Shown here in pieces: positions 27,005 through 35,879 of a DNA stretch of 64,000 nucleotides. Location: positions 3,260 through 67,259 of the forward strand of contig JAHHQN010000009.1 of NCBI GenBank assembly GCA_020026375.1, in the 5' to 3' direction. Origin of the DNA: Alistipes sp. GTDB lineage: Bacteria; Bacteroidota; Bacteroidia; Bacteroidales; Rikenellaceae. Position 1 is the stretch's first letter. Every line of letters begins with the position of its first letter. The position numbers and the translations under genes are program-made. Under the pieces are notes generated by a model that saw only the letters and a program-made list of their open reading frames with translations, had not been told where the DNA came from and did not search any database.

Positions 27005-27546
27005 TATTCGGTCACAACGTAAATGTCCTTCATATTGCGACCCATCTGGTTGTAGTCCAGACCATAGCCTACGATGAACTCGTTGCCGATGTTCATGGCA
27101 GCGTACTCTATGGGGCGCTCCATGCGGTAGGCCTCGGGTTTGAAGAAGAGCGTGCAAACGGCCAGCGAAGCGGGATTGTGCTTCGAGAGCTGCTCCAGCG
27201 AGTGTTTGATGGAGACTCCCGTGTCGACGATGTCCTCCACGATAATCACATGGCGGCCCTCCAGCGAGTTGTTCAGACCGATAAGTTCCTTGACCTGTCC
27301 GGTGGTCGAAGTACCGCTGTACGACGACATCTTCACGAACGAAAGTTCGCAGTTGAACTCGATTTTCTTCAACAAGTCGCTCATGAACATGAACGAACCG
27401 TTGAGAATACCGATGAAAACAGGATTCTCCTTGTCGGCATAGTCGCGATTGATTTGAGCGGCCACTTTCGACACCGCCTCGTCGATTTTCTCGGCGGGAA
27501 TCATAATCTTGAACTTCTTATCGAGAAGTTGTATCTCTTCCTTCAT
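27004..27546 (-). CDS. hpt: hypoxanthine phosphoribosyltransferase
   Basis: The 180-aa purine-salvage enzyme joins hypoxanthine or guanine to PRPP. The PRPP-binding loop is visible in HVIIVEDIVDTGVSIKH and the pyrophosphate loop in GILNGSFMFMSDL. Length and the final DIYVVTE fit the family. It is first of an hpt-queE-divIC run joined by one-base overlaps and has a full-consensus promoter. Confidence 0.97.
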   Translation of the reverse strand: MKEEIQLLDKKFKIMIPAEKIDEAVSKVAAQINRDYADKENPVFIGILNGSFMFMSDLLKKIEFNCELSFVKMSSYSGTSTTGQVKELIGLNNSLEGRHVIIVEDIVDTGVSIKHSLEQLSKHNPASLAVCTLFFKPEAYRMERPIEYAAMNIGNEFIVGYGLDYNQMGRNMKDIYVVTE

Positions 27547-27578
27547 AATCAGGCACAGGGTTTAATTGATATAATATG

Positions 27579-27610
27579 CAAATTTAGCGATTTTGTCGGC
27601 ATAATACAAA
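27579..27610 (-). promoter_or_regulatory. promoter of hpt-queE-divIC
   Basis: TAAATTTG (27579-27586, minus) and TTTG (27607-27610) are separated by 20 bp. Confidence 0.75.
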
Positions 27611-27672
27611 AACTAATTCACAAATAAACACTTTCGGTGTCGGGTCCTTCGCCGCCCCACCCCCGTGTCACG

Positions 27673-27713
27673 AAAAAAAAGAGGACGGCCGCCCTTTTCG
27701 GGTGACCGTCCTC
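27673..27713 (-). terminator. terminator of the nadE-rnf operon
   Basis: A GAGGACGG...CCGTCCTC stem with a GCCC/GGGT extension is followed on the minus strand by eight T, 26 nt past the rnfA stop. Confidence 0.9.
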
Positions 27714-27738
27714 GATAGTGATTATCGGTTGTCGGAGG

Positions 27739-28317
27739 CTACACCAGACCGGTGAAGCCCATGAACGCCATTGCCAGAATACCGGCAGTGACCAGCGCGA
27801 TGGGTACACCGCGGAAAGCCACGGGAACGTCCTCAAACTCGAGACGCTCGCGCAGACCGGCAAAGAGTACCAGCGCCAGAGCGAAGCCCAGGGCCGAAGC
27901 CACCGAGAAAGCCACGCTCTGCAACAGGGTCAGCTCCTTCTGAATCATGAGGATAGCCACACCCAGCACTGCACAGTTGGTGGTAATCAGCGGCAGGAAG
28001 ATACCCAATGCCTGATAGAGCGAGGGCGACACCTTCTTGAGGATAATCTCGACCATCTGCACCAGCGCGGCGATGACCAGAATGAAGACAATGGTCTGCA
28101 TGTAGCCGATGTTGAAAGGCTCGAGAATGCAGGTCTGCAACAGCCAGGTGACCACCGACGACAATGCCATGACGAAAGTTACGGCAGCACCCATACCGAG
28201 CGAAGTCTCCACCTTCGATGATACACCCAGGAAGGGGCATATACCGAGGAACTGCGACAATACGACGTTGTTCACGAAGATTGCGCCAATGATAATTGCG
28301 AAATATGAAAGCTCCAT
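27739..28317 (-). CDS. rnfA: ion-translocating oxidoreductase subunit RnfA
   Basis: The 192-aa integral membrane protein has six predicted helices and the RnfA/NqrE blocks [20 protein letters not shown] and [13 protein letters not shown]; the Cys residues in these are thought to bind an iron-sulfur centre in the membrane with RnfE. Rnf couples electron flow from reduced ferredoxin to NAD+ with Na+ or H+ export. It is the last gene of the operon, 2 nt after rnfE. Confidence 0.96.
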   Translation of the reverse strand: MELSYFAIIIGAIFVNNVVLSQFLGICPFLGVSSKVETSLGMGAAVTFVMALSSVVTWLLQTCILEPFNIGYMQTIVFILVIAALVQMVEIILKKVSPSLYQALGIFLPLITTNCAVLGVAILMIQKELTLLQSVAFSVASALGFALALVLFAGLRERLEFEDVPVAFRGVPIALVTAGILAMAFMGFTGLV

Positions 28318-28319
28318 AA

Positions 28320-28904
28320 TTATTTCTTGACAAATTTGTTAAACAATACCATGAGGTAGCCCAGCACGAAGAAGGCACCCGGCGCGAGGACGAAAATCAG
28401 AGGCATGTAGCCGCCGATGCCCAGGTCGAGGCCGAAGATGGCGCCGCTGCCCAAAATCTCACGAATCGAACCGATGACGGTGAGCGAGAGGGTGAAGCCC
28501 AGACCGATACCCAGACCGTCAAGCATCGAATCGAAGGGGGTGTTCTTCGAAGCGAAGGCCTCGGCACGTCCCAAGATGATACAGTTGACCACAATCAGGG
28601 GAATGAACACACCCAGCGCACCGTACAGTGCGGGAGCGAAGGCCTGCATCAGCATCTGAATCACGGTCACGAACGATGCGATGACCACGATGAATGCCGG
28701 AATGCGCACCTTGTCGGGAATGATGTTCTTGATGAGCGAAATCGCCAGGTTCGACATAATCAGCACCGACATGGTGGCCACACCCATACCCATACCGTTG
28801 ATGGCCGAGCTGGTGGTACCCAGTGTGGGACACATACCCAGCACCAGCACGAAGGTGGGGTTGTTCTTGATAATGCCGTCAAATATGAGTTTCAACTTAT
28901 TCAT
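28320..28904 (-). CDS. rnfE: ion-translocating oxidoreductase subunit RnfE
   Basis: The 194-aa membrane protein has six helices and [20 protein letters not shown] and [19 protein letters not shown], the paired Cys motifs typical of RnfE/NqrD. It is homologous to RnfA with opposite topology and forms the membrane core with it. Its start overlaps the rnfG stop by 8 nt, a sign of coupled translation. Confidence 0.96.
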   Translation of the reverse strand: MNKLKLIFDGIIKNNPTFVLVLGMCPTLGTTSSAINGMGMGVATMSVLIMSNLAISLIKNIIPDKVRIPAFIVVIASFVTVIQMLMQAFAPALYGALGVFIPLIVVNCIILGRAEAFASKNTPFDSMLDGLGIGLGFTLSLTVIGSIREILGSGAIFGLDLGIGGYMPLIFVLAPGAFFVLGYLMVLFNKFVKK

Positions 28905-29541
28905 TTTTCTCTCCTTCCTGAGCCGCAGGCTCCTCTGTTTGTGCCTCTACCGACTGCTGCTGGCCGCCCTGCACGCTCTTGAAAGCGGCCCATGCGCGGT
29001 TCACGGCATCGAGATAGGCTCTCGACGAAATGGTGGCGGCGGTCAGTGCGTCGACATCACCGCCGTCCTTTGTCACGGCCAGCTTGCCGTCGACAAGTTT
29101 CTTCGACTCGGGATTCTGGTTCTTCACGCTCTTGAGCAGGGGGTTCTTCGCCTCCTCATTGGCCATGTTGGTACCCAGACCCGGTGTCTCGGCCTGCTTC
29201 AGCACGCTGATGTTGTTGATTGTGCCGTCGGGCAGAAAACCCACCATCAGCTTCACCTCGCCGCCGAAACCCGACTTGGTCATCGACTCTACGGCATAAC
29301 CCACCGTCTGACCGCCCTTCGAGGCATTGTAGACCACGATAGGCATGTTGTCCAGTTCGAGGGTCAGGTCGGTGGTTGCTTCAAACTCGGGGAGTACCTG
29401 CTCCAAAGCCGCCTTCTTGGCATTCTCCTCGGCCAGACGGATAGGCTCCTCGGTCACCATGTTCACGAGACCCACACTCGCCGAAGCGATAAGGGTGATG
29501 CCCGAAAGGACAGCCACCATATTAAAAAGTGTACTTTTCAT
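28897..29541 (-). CDS. rnfG: ion-translocating oxidoreductase subunit RnfG
   Basis: The 214-aa protein has one N-terminal TM helix and a periplasmic FMN-binding domain. The flavinylation site is the Thr in DALTAATISS, matching the S/T-x-A-T motif modified by ApbE. A Glu/Gln-rich tail follows residue ~190. It carries electrons within the Rnf complex. The gene lies 12 nt after rnfD. An apbE gene is not in the window. Confidence 0.95.
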   Translation of the reverse strand: MKSTLFNMVAVLSGITLIASASVGLVNMVTEEPIRLAEENAKKAALEQVLPEFEATTDLTLELDNMPIVVYNASKGGQTVGYAVESMTKSGFGGEVKLMVGFLPDGTINNISVLKQAETPGLGTNMANEEAKNPLLKSVKNQNPESKKLVDGKLAVTKDGGDVDALTAATISSRAYLDAVNRAWAAFKSVQGGQQQSVEAQTEEPAAQEGEKNE

Positions 29542-29553
29542 CTCTTACTCTCC

Positions 29554-30543
29554 TTATTTTACGCCAAAACGCTTGGGTTTGACATACTTGTTAATCAAAG
29601 GCACTGTCGAGTTCATAATCAGAATGGCGAACGACATACCCTCGGGATAAGCACCCCACATACGAATCAGCATGGTGATGACACCGATACCCACGGCGAA
29701 AATCACGCAGCCCTTGGTACACATGGGCGAAGTCGAATAGTCGGTAGCCATGAAGATGGCACCCAGCAGGGCACCACCGGCCAGAACGTGGAACAGGGGC
29801 AGCTGCCACATCAGCGAGGCATTGCCGCCGAAGAGTGCCACCACGAAGGCGAACACGGCCATCGTCGACAGCACCACAACGGGAATGTGCCAGGTGATGA
29901 CACGACGCCACAACAGGTAGGCGAAGCCCAGAAGCAGGGCCAGCGCAGCCACCTCACCCAGCGAACCGGGCATGTTGCCGATGAGCAGGTCGCCCACGCC
30001 CATCGAACCGATGATCGAATCGGCCTTGTCGCCGCCCAACTTGGCAGCCTCCTTCACGGCCGCCAGCGGTGTTGCACCCGACAGACCGTCGATACCGCCC
30101 GTCACGGGAGCAGGGAACGAGGTCATCTGCACGGGGTAGGCAATCAGCAGGAACACACGACCCACCAGTGCGGGGTTGAAGGGGTTCTTGCCCAGACCGC
30201 CGAAGGTCATCTTGGCGATGGCAATCGACACGAAAGCACCGATGATGACAATCCACCAGGGAATCGACGCAGGCAGGTTGAATGCCAGCAGCATACCCGT
30301 AACGACTGCCGACAGATTATTGATAGTCGGTTTGCCGCCGACCAGGAAGCGTTGAATGAGATACTCAAACAACACACACGCACCCACCGAGAGGGCCGTG
30401 ATGCCGAGTGCGCTCCAACCGAACACCACCACAGAGACCACCAGCGCCGGAATGAGGGCGATGATGACATCACGCATGATGACCTGAGTGGATTGCAGGG
30501 TCTGCACATGGGGTGCAGGAGCAACAATCAATTTTTTAGCCAT
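29554..30543 (-). CDS. rnfD: ion-translocating oxidoreductase subunit RnfD
   Basis: The 329-aa membrane protein has about ten helices and the covalent-FMN site SGATPLAAVK (Thr), with GGLGKNPFNPALVGR typical of RnfD/NqrB. It takes part in electron transfer across the membrane linked to ion pumping. The start is the ATG at 30543, 21 nt after rnfC. Confidence 0.96.
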   Translation of the reverse strand: MAKKLIVAPAPHVQTLQSTQVIMRDVIIALIPALVVSVVVFGWSALGITALSVGACVLFEYLIQRFLVGGKPTINNLSAVVTGMLLAFNLPASIPWWIVIIGAFVSIAIAKMTFGGLGKNPFNPALVGRVFLLIAYPVQMTSFPAPVTGGIDGLSGATPLAAVKEAAKLGGDKADSIIGSMGVGDLLIGNMPGSLGEVAALALLLGFAYLLWRRVITWHIPVVVLSTMAVFAFVVALFGGNASLMWQLPLFHVLAGGALLGAIFMATDYSTSPMCTKGCVIFAVGIGVITMLIRMWGAYPEGMSFAILIMNSTVPLINKYVKPKRFGVK

Positions 30544-30564
30544 ATCTTAACTGTGTTTTTTCGA

Positions 30565-31908
30565 TTACTTTTTAGCCGCAGCCTGACGCGCACGGATAAT
30601 ACCCATAGTTTTCTGCTTGCCCAGACGCACCCAGTCGAGCAGGGGCAGGTAGGCAGGACACGACGACTGGCAGCAACCGCACTCGATACACGAGGTAATC
30701 ATCAGCGACTCCAACTCGTCGTATTTCTTCTTCTGCGACATCTTCGAGAGGTAGTAGGGCTCCAGACCCATCGGGCAGGCCGACACACACTTGCCGCACT
30801 TGATACACTGCGAAGCCTCCTTGCGGACAGCGTCCTCACCCGACATGATGGTAATACCCGAACAACCCTTGGTCACGGGCGACGACAGATTGACCATCGC
30901 ACGACCCATCATGGGACCGCCGTTGATAACCTTGCCTGCATCTTCGGGAAGACCGCCCGCCGCCTCGATGAGGGTCTCGATGGGGGTACCCATGCGTGCC
31001 AGCAGGTTCTTGGGCTGCTTGACCGACTTGCCGGTGATGGTCACCACGCGCTCGATGAGCGGCATGTTCTTCTGCACGGCACGATATACGGCATAGGTGG
31101 TCGAAGCGTTGCACACCACGGCACCCACGTCGATGGGCAGTGCGGGAGGGGGAGGTACCTGACGGCCGGTGATGGCTGCAATGAGCTGCTTCTCACCACC
31201 CTGGGGGTACTTCACCATCAGCGGAACCACATGCACGCCGGCATAGCCTGCGGCAATCTTCTGCAGATGAGCGATGGCATCGGGCTTGTTGTTCTCGATA
31301 CCGATGTAGGCGTTCTTCACGCCGATGGCCTTCATGATGATGGTCACGCCGACAATCATCTCCTCGCCGTGCTCGAGCATCATGCGGTGGTCGGAAGTCA
31401 GATAAGGCTCACACTCCACACCATTGATAATCAGCGACTCGGCTTTCTTTCCGGCAGGAATCGAGAGTTTCACATGAGTGGGGAACGTCGCACCGCCCAT
31501 ACCGACGATACCGGCGTTCTTGATTTTCTCGATAATCTCCTTGTCCGAGAGGTTGCACTCCTTGACCAGCTCCTCCGAGCGGTCGATACCCTCCAGCCAC
31601 TCGTCGCCTTCGCGCTTGATGGTAATCATCATCTGCTTCAGGCCCTGAGCGTTGGGCAACATGCTCACGGCAGTCACCTCACCCGAAACAGGCGAGCAGA
31701 TATTGGCAGACATGAAGCTGGCTGCCTCGGCAATCAACTGACCGGTCAGCACCTTGTCGCCTTTGGCCACCTTGGCCACGGCAGGAGCGCCGATATGCTG
31801 TGCAAGCGGAATGTTCACCACATCGGGCAAAGGAAGCACCTCAATGGGAGTCGCCTTGCTCAGCTTGTTATCCGACGGATGAACACCGCCTATTGGAAAT
31901 GTCTTCAT
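30565..31908 (-). CDS. rnfC: ion-translocating oxidoreductase subunit RnfC
   Basis: The 447-aa peripheral protein carries NADH-binding and FMN-binding regions (GMGGATFPTHVKL, GVECEPYLTSDHR) and two C-terminal 4Fe-4S sites, CIKCGKCVSACP and CIECGCCQSSCP. It is the NAD+-facing subunit of Rnf. Its length lacks the long C-terminal Ala/Lys repeats seen in gamma-proteobacterial RnfC. Gap to rnfB is 28 nt. Confidence 0.96.
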   Translation of the reverse strand: MKTFPIGGVHPSDNKLSKATPIEVLPLPDVVNIPLAQHIGAPAVAKVAKGDKVLTGQLIAEAASFMSANICSPVSGEVTAVSMLPNAQGLKQMMITIKREGDEWLEGIDRSEELVKECNLSDKEIIEKIKNAGIVGMGGATFPTHVKLSIPAGKKAESLIINGVECEPYLTSDHRMMLEHGEEMIVGVTIIMKAIGVKNAYIGIENNKPDAIAHLQKIAAGYAGVHVVPLMVKYPQGGEKQLIAAITGRQVPPPPALPIDVGAVVCNASTTYAVYRAVQKNMPLIERVVTITGKSVKQPKNLLARMGTPIETLIEAAGGLPEDAGKVINGGPMMGRAMVNLSSPVTKGCSGITIMSGEDAVRKEASQCIKCGKCVSACPMGLEPYYLSKMSQKKKYDELESLMITSCIECGCCQSSCPAYLPLLDWVRLGKQKTMGIIRARQAAAKK

Positions 31909-31936
31909 ATTTGGTCTTTCAGTTTTATCGATTCAC

Positions 31937-32899
31937 TTATTCCGCCTTCTTCTCCGATGCAGGGGCAGCCTTCACTTCAGCCTCGGGGGCAGCCTTCACT
32001 TCGGGTTTTGCAGCGGGAGCGGCCGCAGGGGCGGCAGCCACGACTTTGGGAGTGGCGGGAGCCACCTTGGGAGCCTTGGGCAGGGGGTCCATACCCACCA
32101 GCTTGATGGCACCGGTAGGACACTCGGCCACACACTTGCGGCACAACTTACACTTCTCGGAGTCGATATAGGCCACATTGTCGACCAATGTGATGGCACC
32201 GAAAGGACAGGTCTTCACACACTTGCCGCAACCGATACAGCCGGCCTTGCAGGCCTTCATCACGGCAGCACCCTTCTCCTTCGACACGCACGACACATAC
32301 ACCGCACGGTTCTTGGGGAATTTCTTTCTGAGTTCGATGATGCCCTTGGGACAAGCCTTCACGCACGCGCCGCAGGCGGTACACTTGTCGGGGTCCACTT
32401 CGGGCAGACCGGTTTGGGGATTGAGGTGAAGGGCATCGAATGCACAGACATCGACGCAGTCGCCCAGACCCACGCAACCGAAGGCGCAGCCTGTCTCACC
32501 TACATAGAGCGATGCGGCCACGGCACAGGAGCGAGCACCATTGTACTCGTTGGTGTGGGGGCGTTTCTCGCAAGTTCCGCCGCAACGTACAGTTGCTACC
32601 TGAGGTCCTTTCTCGGCTGCTGTTTTTCCGAGATACGAGGCGGCACACTTCATGGTGGCGGCACCTCCGACGGGACAGAAAAGCGACGAAATATCGTCGT
32701 TCTTGACCAGCGCCTCAGCCATGGCACGGCATCCTGCGAAACCGCAACCACCACAGTTGGCACCGGGCAGCATCTTCTCCACCTCGTCGATACGCGGGTC
32801 TTCCTCCACCTTGAACTTCTGGGCCACAAAGTAGAGAATCACAGCGGAAAGAACTCCCAACACGCAGAGTGTCAGGATTGTGTAAAGCAATACTTCCAT
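31937..32899 (-). CDS. rnfB: ion-translocating oxidoreductase subunit RnfB
   Basis: The 320-aa protein has an N-terminal TM helix, a 4Fe-4S-binding domain (GANCGGCGFAGC), and several ferredoxin-type clusters (CAFGCVGLGDCVDVC, CTACGACVKACP, CIGCGKCVKTCP, CKLCRKCVAECP). It is the presumed entry point for electrons from ferredoxin. The last ~45 residues are an Ala/Pro/Lys tail with no clusters. Its start overlaps the rseC stop by one base. Confidence 0.95.
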   Translation of the reverse strand: MEVLLYTILTLCVLGVLSAVILYFVAQKFKVEEDPRIDEVEKMLPGANCGGCGFAGCRAMAEALVKNDDISSLFCPVGGAATMKCAASYLGKTAAEKGPQVATVRCGGTCEKRPHTNEYNGARSCAVAASLYVGETGCAFGCVGLGDCVDVCAFDALHLNPQTGLPEVDPDKCTACGACVKACPKGIIELRKKFPKNRAVYVSCVSKEKGAAVMKACKAGCIGCGKCVKTCPFGAITLVDNVAYIDSEKCKLCRKCVAECPTGAIKLVGMDPLPKAPKVAPATPKVVAAAPAAAPAAKPEVKAAPEAEVKAAPASEKKAE

Positions 32900-33318
32900 T
32901 AGATTTTGTTTATTGAAAATGTGATTGTATGTTCAATTCTTTTGCGGAACAGGGCCAGCAGCAGATAATAGCCGGCCACGGCTCCCAACGACACGAGTGC
33001 GCCCGTTCCCTCGCTCATCGAGAGAACGCCCACACTCACCACCAATGCGGCAATCAGCACCACCAGTGCGCCCACATAGGCCAGCAGCACGGCAATGCTG
33101 CCCGCACTGCGGCGCACACCCACCGATACCGACTCCCCCAAACGGAAGTCGGCAGCACGTGAGGTATGCACTGCCACTTTTTTTACCTGTGCTTCGGCAA
33201 GACCGCACGCCTGACGTGCCTTGCACGAACCGCAGGCACTGCGCGAAACTATCCTGACGAAGACCAAATCACCTTCGATGTGGTCCACCACACCGCTGTG
33301 TTTTATCTCCCGTGTCAC
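32899..33318 (-). CDS. rseC: RseC/MucC-family SoxR-reducing protein
   Basis: The 139-aa protein has an N-terminal segment with CGSCKARQAC (Cx2Cx5C) and two TM helices (~70-125). RseC-like proteins accompany rnf genes; in E. coli RsxABCDGE-RseC reduces SoxR. Here a direct role in Rnf assembly or iron-sulfur delivery is more likely than SoxR control, which is an inference. The start is GTG at 33318, one base after the nadE stop, so nadE, rseC and rnfB appear to be translationally linked. Confidence 0.9.
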   Translation of the reverse strand: MTREIKHSGVVDHIEGDLVFVRIVSRSACGSCKARQACGLAEAQVKKVAVHTSRAADFRLGESVSVGVRRSAGSIAVLLAYVGALVVLIAALVVSVGVLSMSEGTGALVSLGAVAGYYLLLALFRKRIEHTITFSINKI

Positions 33319-33319
33319 G

Positions 33320-34900
33320 TCAATCGCCGTATTTGTTGGTCAGCGGCATCAGTCTTTCGTGACCGAAAGAGCACATCGACAGACGCAGCACGGGCGGGAA
33401 CTGGTAGCGTTTCTTCTCGTTGCGCATGATCATGCTATGAATCTTCTCCACCACGGCGGCATCGAATCCCGCGTTGATGATCTCCTCGCGGTGCTGTCCC
33501 TCCTCAATCATGCGGAAGAGAATGGCATCGACCACCTCGTAGGGCGGCAACACATCGGTATCCTTCTGACCGGGGTGCAGCTCCGAGGAGGGTTCCTTGT
33601 CGAGAATCTTGTCTGAAATAATCTGTCCGAAACGACGGTTGATATAACGGGCCAGGTCGTAGATTTCGCCCTTGTAGAGGTCGCCCGTGGGGCTGAACGC
33701 GCCGGCGGTGTCGCCGTAGAGGGTACACAGACCCAGAGCGTTCTCGCTCTTGTTCGACGAGTTGAGCAGGATATAATCGGTTTTGTTCTGAAGCGCCATC
33801 AGAAGAATGGTGCGGATACGCGTCTGGATATTCTCCTCCGTGGAGTCGAATTCGCGACCGCCGATGGCCGGCTTCATGGCATCAATGATGCTGTTGTAGA
33901 TTTCTGTAATGGGAATTACGTTGTATTCGATACCGAGCTTTTCGGCCAGCTCACGGGCATCGTCGACCGACTGGTCGGTAGAGAACTGTGAAGGCATGAG
34001 CAACGCTCTGACGTTTTCCTTGCCCAGGGCGTCGACCGCCAGGCAGGCCACTACCGCAGAGTCGATACCGCCCGAAAGACCCACACAGGCTTTCTTGTAG
34101 TTGTTTTTCTCGAAGAAGTCCTTCAGACCCAACCGTGCCGCACCATAGACCATGCGTGTGCGGTCGCTGTACGAAGTGGGGACCACCACGGGGCGCGCAT
34201 CGGCCTCGGTGTCGAAAATCTGGAAGTCCTCCTCAAAATTCTTCATCATCAGCACCAGTTCGCCGCGGCTGTTCAGTGCGCCCGACGTACCGTCGTAGAC
34301 GATTTCGGTGGAGCCGCCCACCTGATTGACGATGGCCAGGTTCTTGCCCTCGACAAAGGCCAGGTTGTGCATCAGCTCATAGCGGTAGGACATGGCACCC
34401 TTGCCGTATTTGCGCGCATTGATGGAGATGATGATGTCGACATCGCTGTCGAAATTGCGTTCGCGGCTCAAATCGTTGCCGACGATGACGGCGCATTTCT
34501 GACCCTTGATGGTCACATACTCGAAACCTTTCGAGGGGACAAGGAATCCCATTTCGCGGCGGGCGGTGATATATTTTTTGCCCACATAACGCAGGACCTT
34601 GCGATTCTGAATCACGGCAGCCGCACTGATGGGGCCGTCCTCGGTGAGAATGGGCAGACCCACAATGGCGGAGATACCGTCACAACAGGAGGCGATTTCG
34701 ACCAGCGCGTCCTCACAGAGTTCCAGGAACGTGGTTTTTCTCAACAGGTCAAACGCCGGTGTTCCGCTGACGGCCTGTTCCGCGAATATCACCAGATCGG
34801 CATTCTGGGCTTTGGCATGGTTTATCGAATCGATGATTTTCGATGTATTGCCTTCGACATCGCCGACCGTGTAGTTCAACTGAGCTATAGCTATTTTCAT
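33320..34900 (-). CDS. nadE: NAD+ synthase with degenerate glutaminase domain
   Basis: The 526-aa protein has an N-terminal nitrilase-type domain (1-~250) and a C-terminal synthetase domain with the P-loop GLSGGIDSAVVAC. It adenylates nicotinic acid adenine dinucleotide and amidates it to NAD+. In glutamine-dependent NadE the nucleophile is the Cys of I-C-E-D; here the aligned residues read VIVGNDL, so position 141 is Gly. Glu41 and Lys at 108/109 are present. The enzyme may therefore use free ammonia. The ATG at 34900 gives the family start MKIAIAQLNY. It opens the rseC-rnf operon. Confidence 0.93.
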   Translation of the reverse strand: MKIAIAQLNYTVGDVEGNTSKIIDSINHAKAQNADLVIFAEQAVSGTPAFDLLRKTTFLELCEDALVEIASCCDGISAIVGLPILTEDGPISAAAVIQNRKVLRYVGKKYITARREMGFLVPSKGFEYVTIKGQKCAVIVGNDLSRERNFDSDVDIIISINARKYGKGAMSYRYELMHNLAFVEGKNLAIVNQVGGSTEIVYDGTSGALNSRGELVLMMKNFEEDFQIFDTEADARPVVVPTSYSDRTRMVYGAARLGLKDFFEKNNYKKACVGLSGGIDSAVVACLAVDALGKENVRALLMPSQFSTDQSVDDARELAEKLGIEYNVIPITEIYNSIIDAMKPAIGGREFDSTEENIQTRIRTILLMALQNKTDYILLNSSNKSENALGLCTLYGDTAGAFSPTGDLYKGEIYDLARYINRRFGQIISDKILDKEPSSELHPGQKDTDVLPPYEVVDAILFRMIEEGQHREEIINAGFDAAVVEKIHSMIMRNEKKRYQFPPVLRLSMCSFGHERLMPLTNKYGD

Positions 34901-34933
34901 TATAGTAACTTTAGTTGGGTAATTGCAACTTCG

Positions 34934-34941
34934 CAAAGTTA
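34934..34941 (-). promoter_or_regulatory. -7 box of the nadE-rnf operon
   Basis: TAACTTTG on the minus strand lies 33 bp upstream of the nadE ATG. The -33 position reads TTCC instead of TTTG, as expected for a promoter needing an activator. Confidence 0.6.
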
Positions 34942-34971
34942 AGTATTATTTATATAAGTAGGAAGATTTTT

Positions 34972-34993
34972 CTGTGTTAAAAAATTAACGCAG
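34972..34993. promoter_or_regulatory. CRP/FNR-type palindrome upstream of nadE-rnf
   Basis: CTGTGTTA-N6-TAACGCAG is an inverted repeat with one mismatched pair. Its GTTA-N6-TAAC core equals those of the two sites upstream of nifJ. The centre lies about 45 bp upstream of the -7 box centre, suitable for an activator. The regulator is not in the window. Confidence 0.55.
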
Positions 34994-35030
34994 CCCCCTC
35001 AAACGGTCGCGCGGCATGCGGCATAAAGGC

Positions 35031-35064
35031 AAAAAAAGAGAGACTTCCCGAAAAAAGTCTCTCT
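35031..35064 (-). terminator. terminator of the kinase/RsmF/MerR/Nif3/zinc-ribbon operon
   Basis: The GAGAGACTT / AAGTCTCTC stem is followed by seven T on the minus strand, 32 nt past the stop. Confidence 0.85.
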
Positions 35065-35095
35065 AAAAGTCAGTCTTCCGACCCTAGCCGATCAT

Positions 35096-35857
35096 CTACT
35101 CCTCGGTCTGCTCGGGGTCGGCCACCAGAATACGGCCGCAATACTCGCAGATGATAATCTTCTTGCCCTGACGGATATCCATCTGACGCTGGGGCGGGAT
35201 ACGGTTGAAGCAACCGCCGCAGGCATCACGCTTCACGGTCACCACAGCCAGGCCGTTGCGCACACTGTGGCGGATACGGTCATAGGCGGCAATCAGACGC
35301 TCGTCGATTTTAGCCTTCACGCTGTCCGACTGGGTCTGGAACTCCGCGATACGGGGAGCGGTCTCCTCCTCGATGCCGTCGAGCTCCTTCTTCTTGACAT
35401 TCAGGTCCGACGAGCGGTCCTTCATGATGGCGGCAGCCTCCTCCAGCTGAACTTTCTTGGCCTTGATACCGGCGGAATACTCCTTCAGGCGCTTCTCGGC
35501 CAATTCGATTTCCAGCTCCTGATACTCGATTTCCTTGGAGATGGAGTCGTACTCACGGTTGTTACGGACATTGTTCTGCTGCTCCTTGTAGTTGGCGATT
35601 TTAATCTTGGCCTGATCAATTTCTCGCTTACGCTGTTTGGTCAGCGCATTAAATTCCTCGATCTCACCATTGATGTTATCAATGCGAGTCTGCATTCCAG
35701 CTACCTCGTCTTCGAGGTCCTGCACTTCGAGAGGCAGGTCGCCTTTCACCTTGTTGATTTCATCAATCTTGCTGTCAATTTTCTGGAGCTCGTAAAGCGC
35801 CATGATCTTCTCCTGCATCGAATAATCAACCTCGGCAGTCTTCTTGTGTGTTGCCAT
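35096..35857 (-). CDS. C4 zinc-ribbon coiled-coil protein (DUF164/CT398-like)
   Basis: The 253-aa protein is a long helical hairpin (~25-180) followed by a zinc ribbon with ACGGCFNRIPPQ and CEYCGRIL. This is the architecture of the CT398/HP0958-like family, implicated in binding nucleic acids or secretion and flagellar regulators in other phyla. Its function in Bacteroidota is unknown. It follows the Nif3-like gene by 22 nt, a gene pairing seen in several phyla. Confidence 0.88.
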   Translation of the reverse strand: MATHKKTAEVDYSMQEKIMALYELQKIDSKIDEINKVKGDLPLEVQDLEDEVAGMQTRIDNINGEIEEFNALTKQRKREIDQAKIKIANYKEQQNNVRNNREYDSISKEIEYQELEIELAEKRLKEYSAGIKAKKVQLEEAAAIMKDRSSDLNVKKKELDGIEEETAPRIAEFQTQSDSVKAKIDERLIAAYDRIRHSVRNGLAVVTVKRDACGGCFNRIPPQRQMDIRQGKKIIICEYCGRILVADPEQTEE

Positions 35858-35879
35858 ATATGTCTTGTATAGTTTAGAC

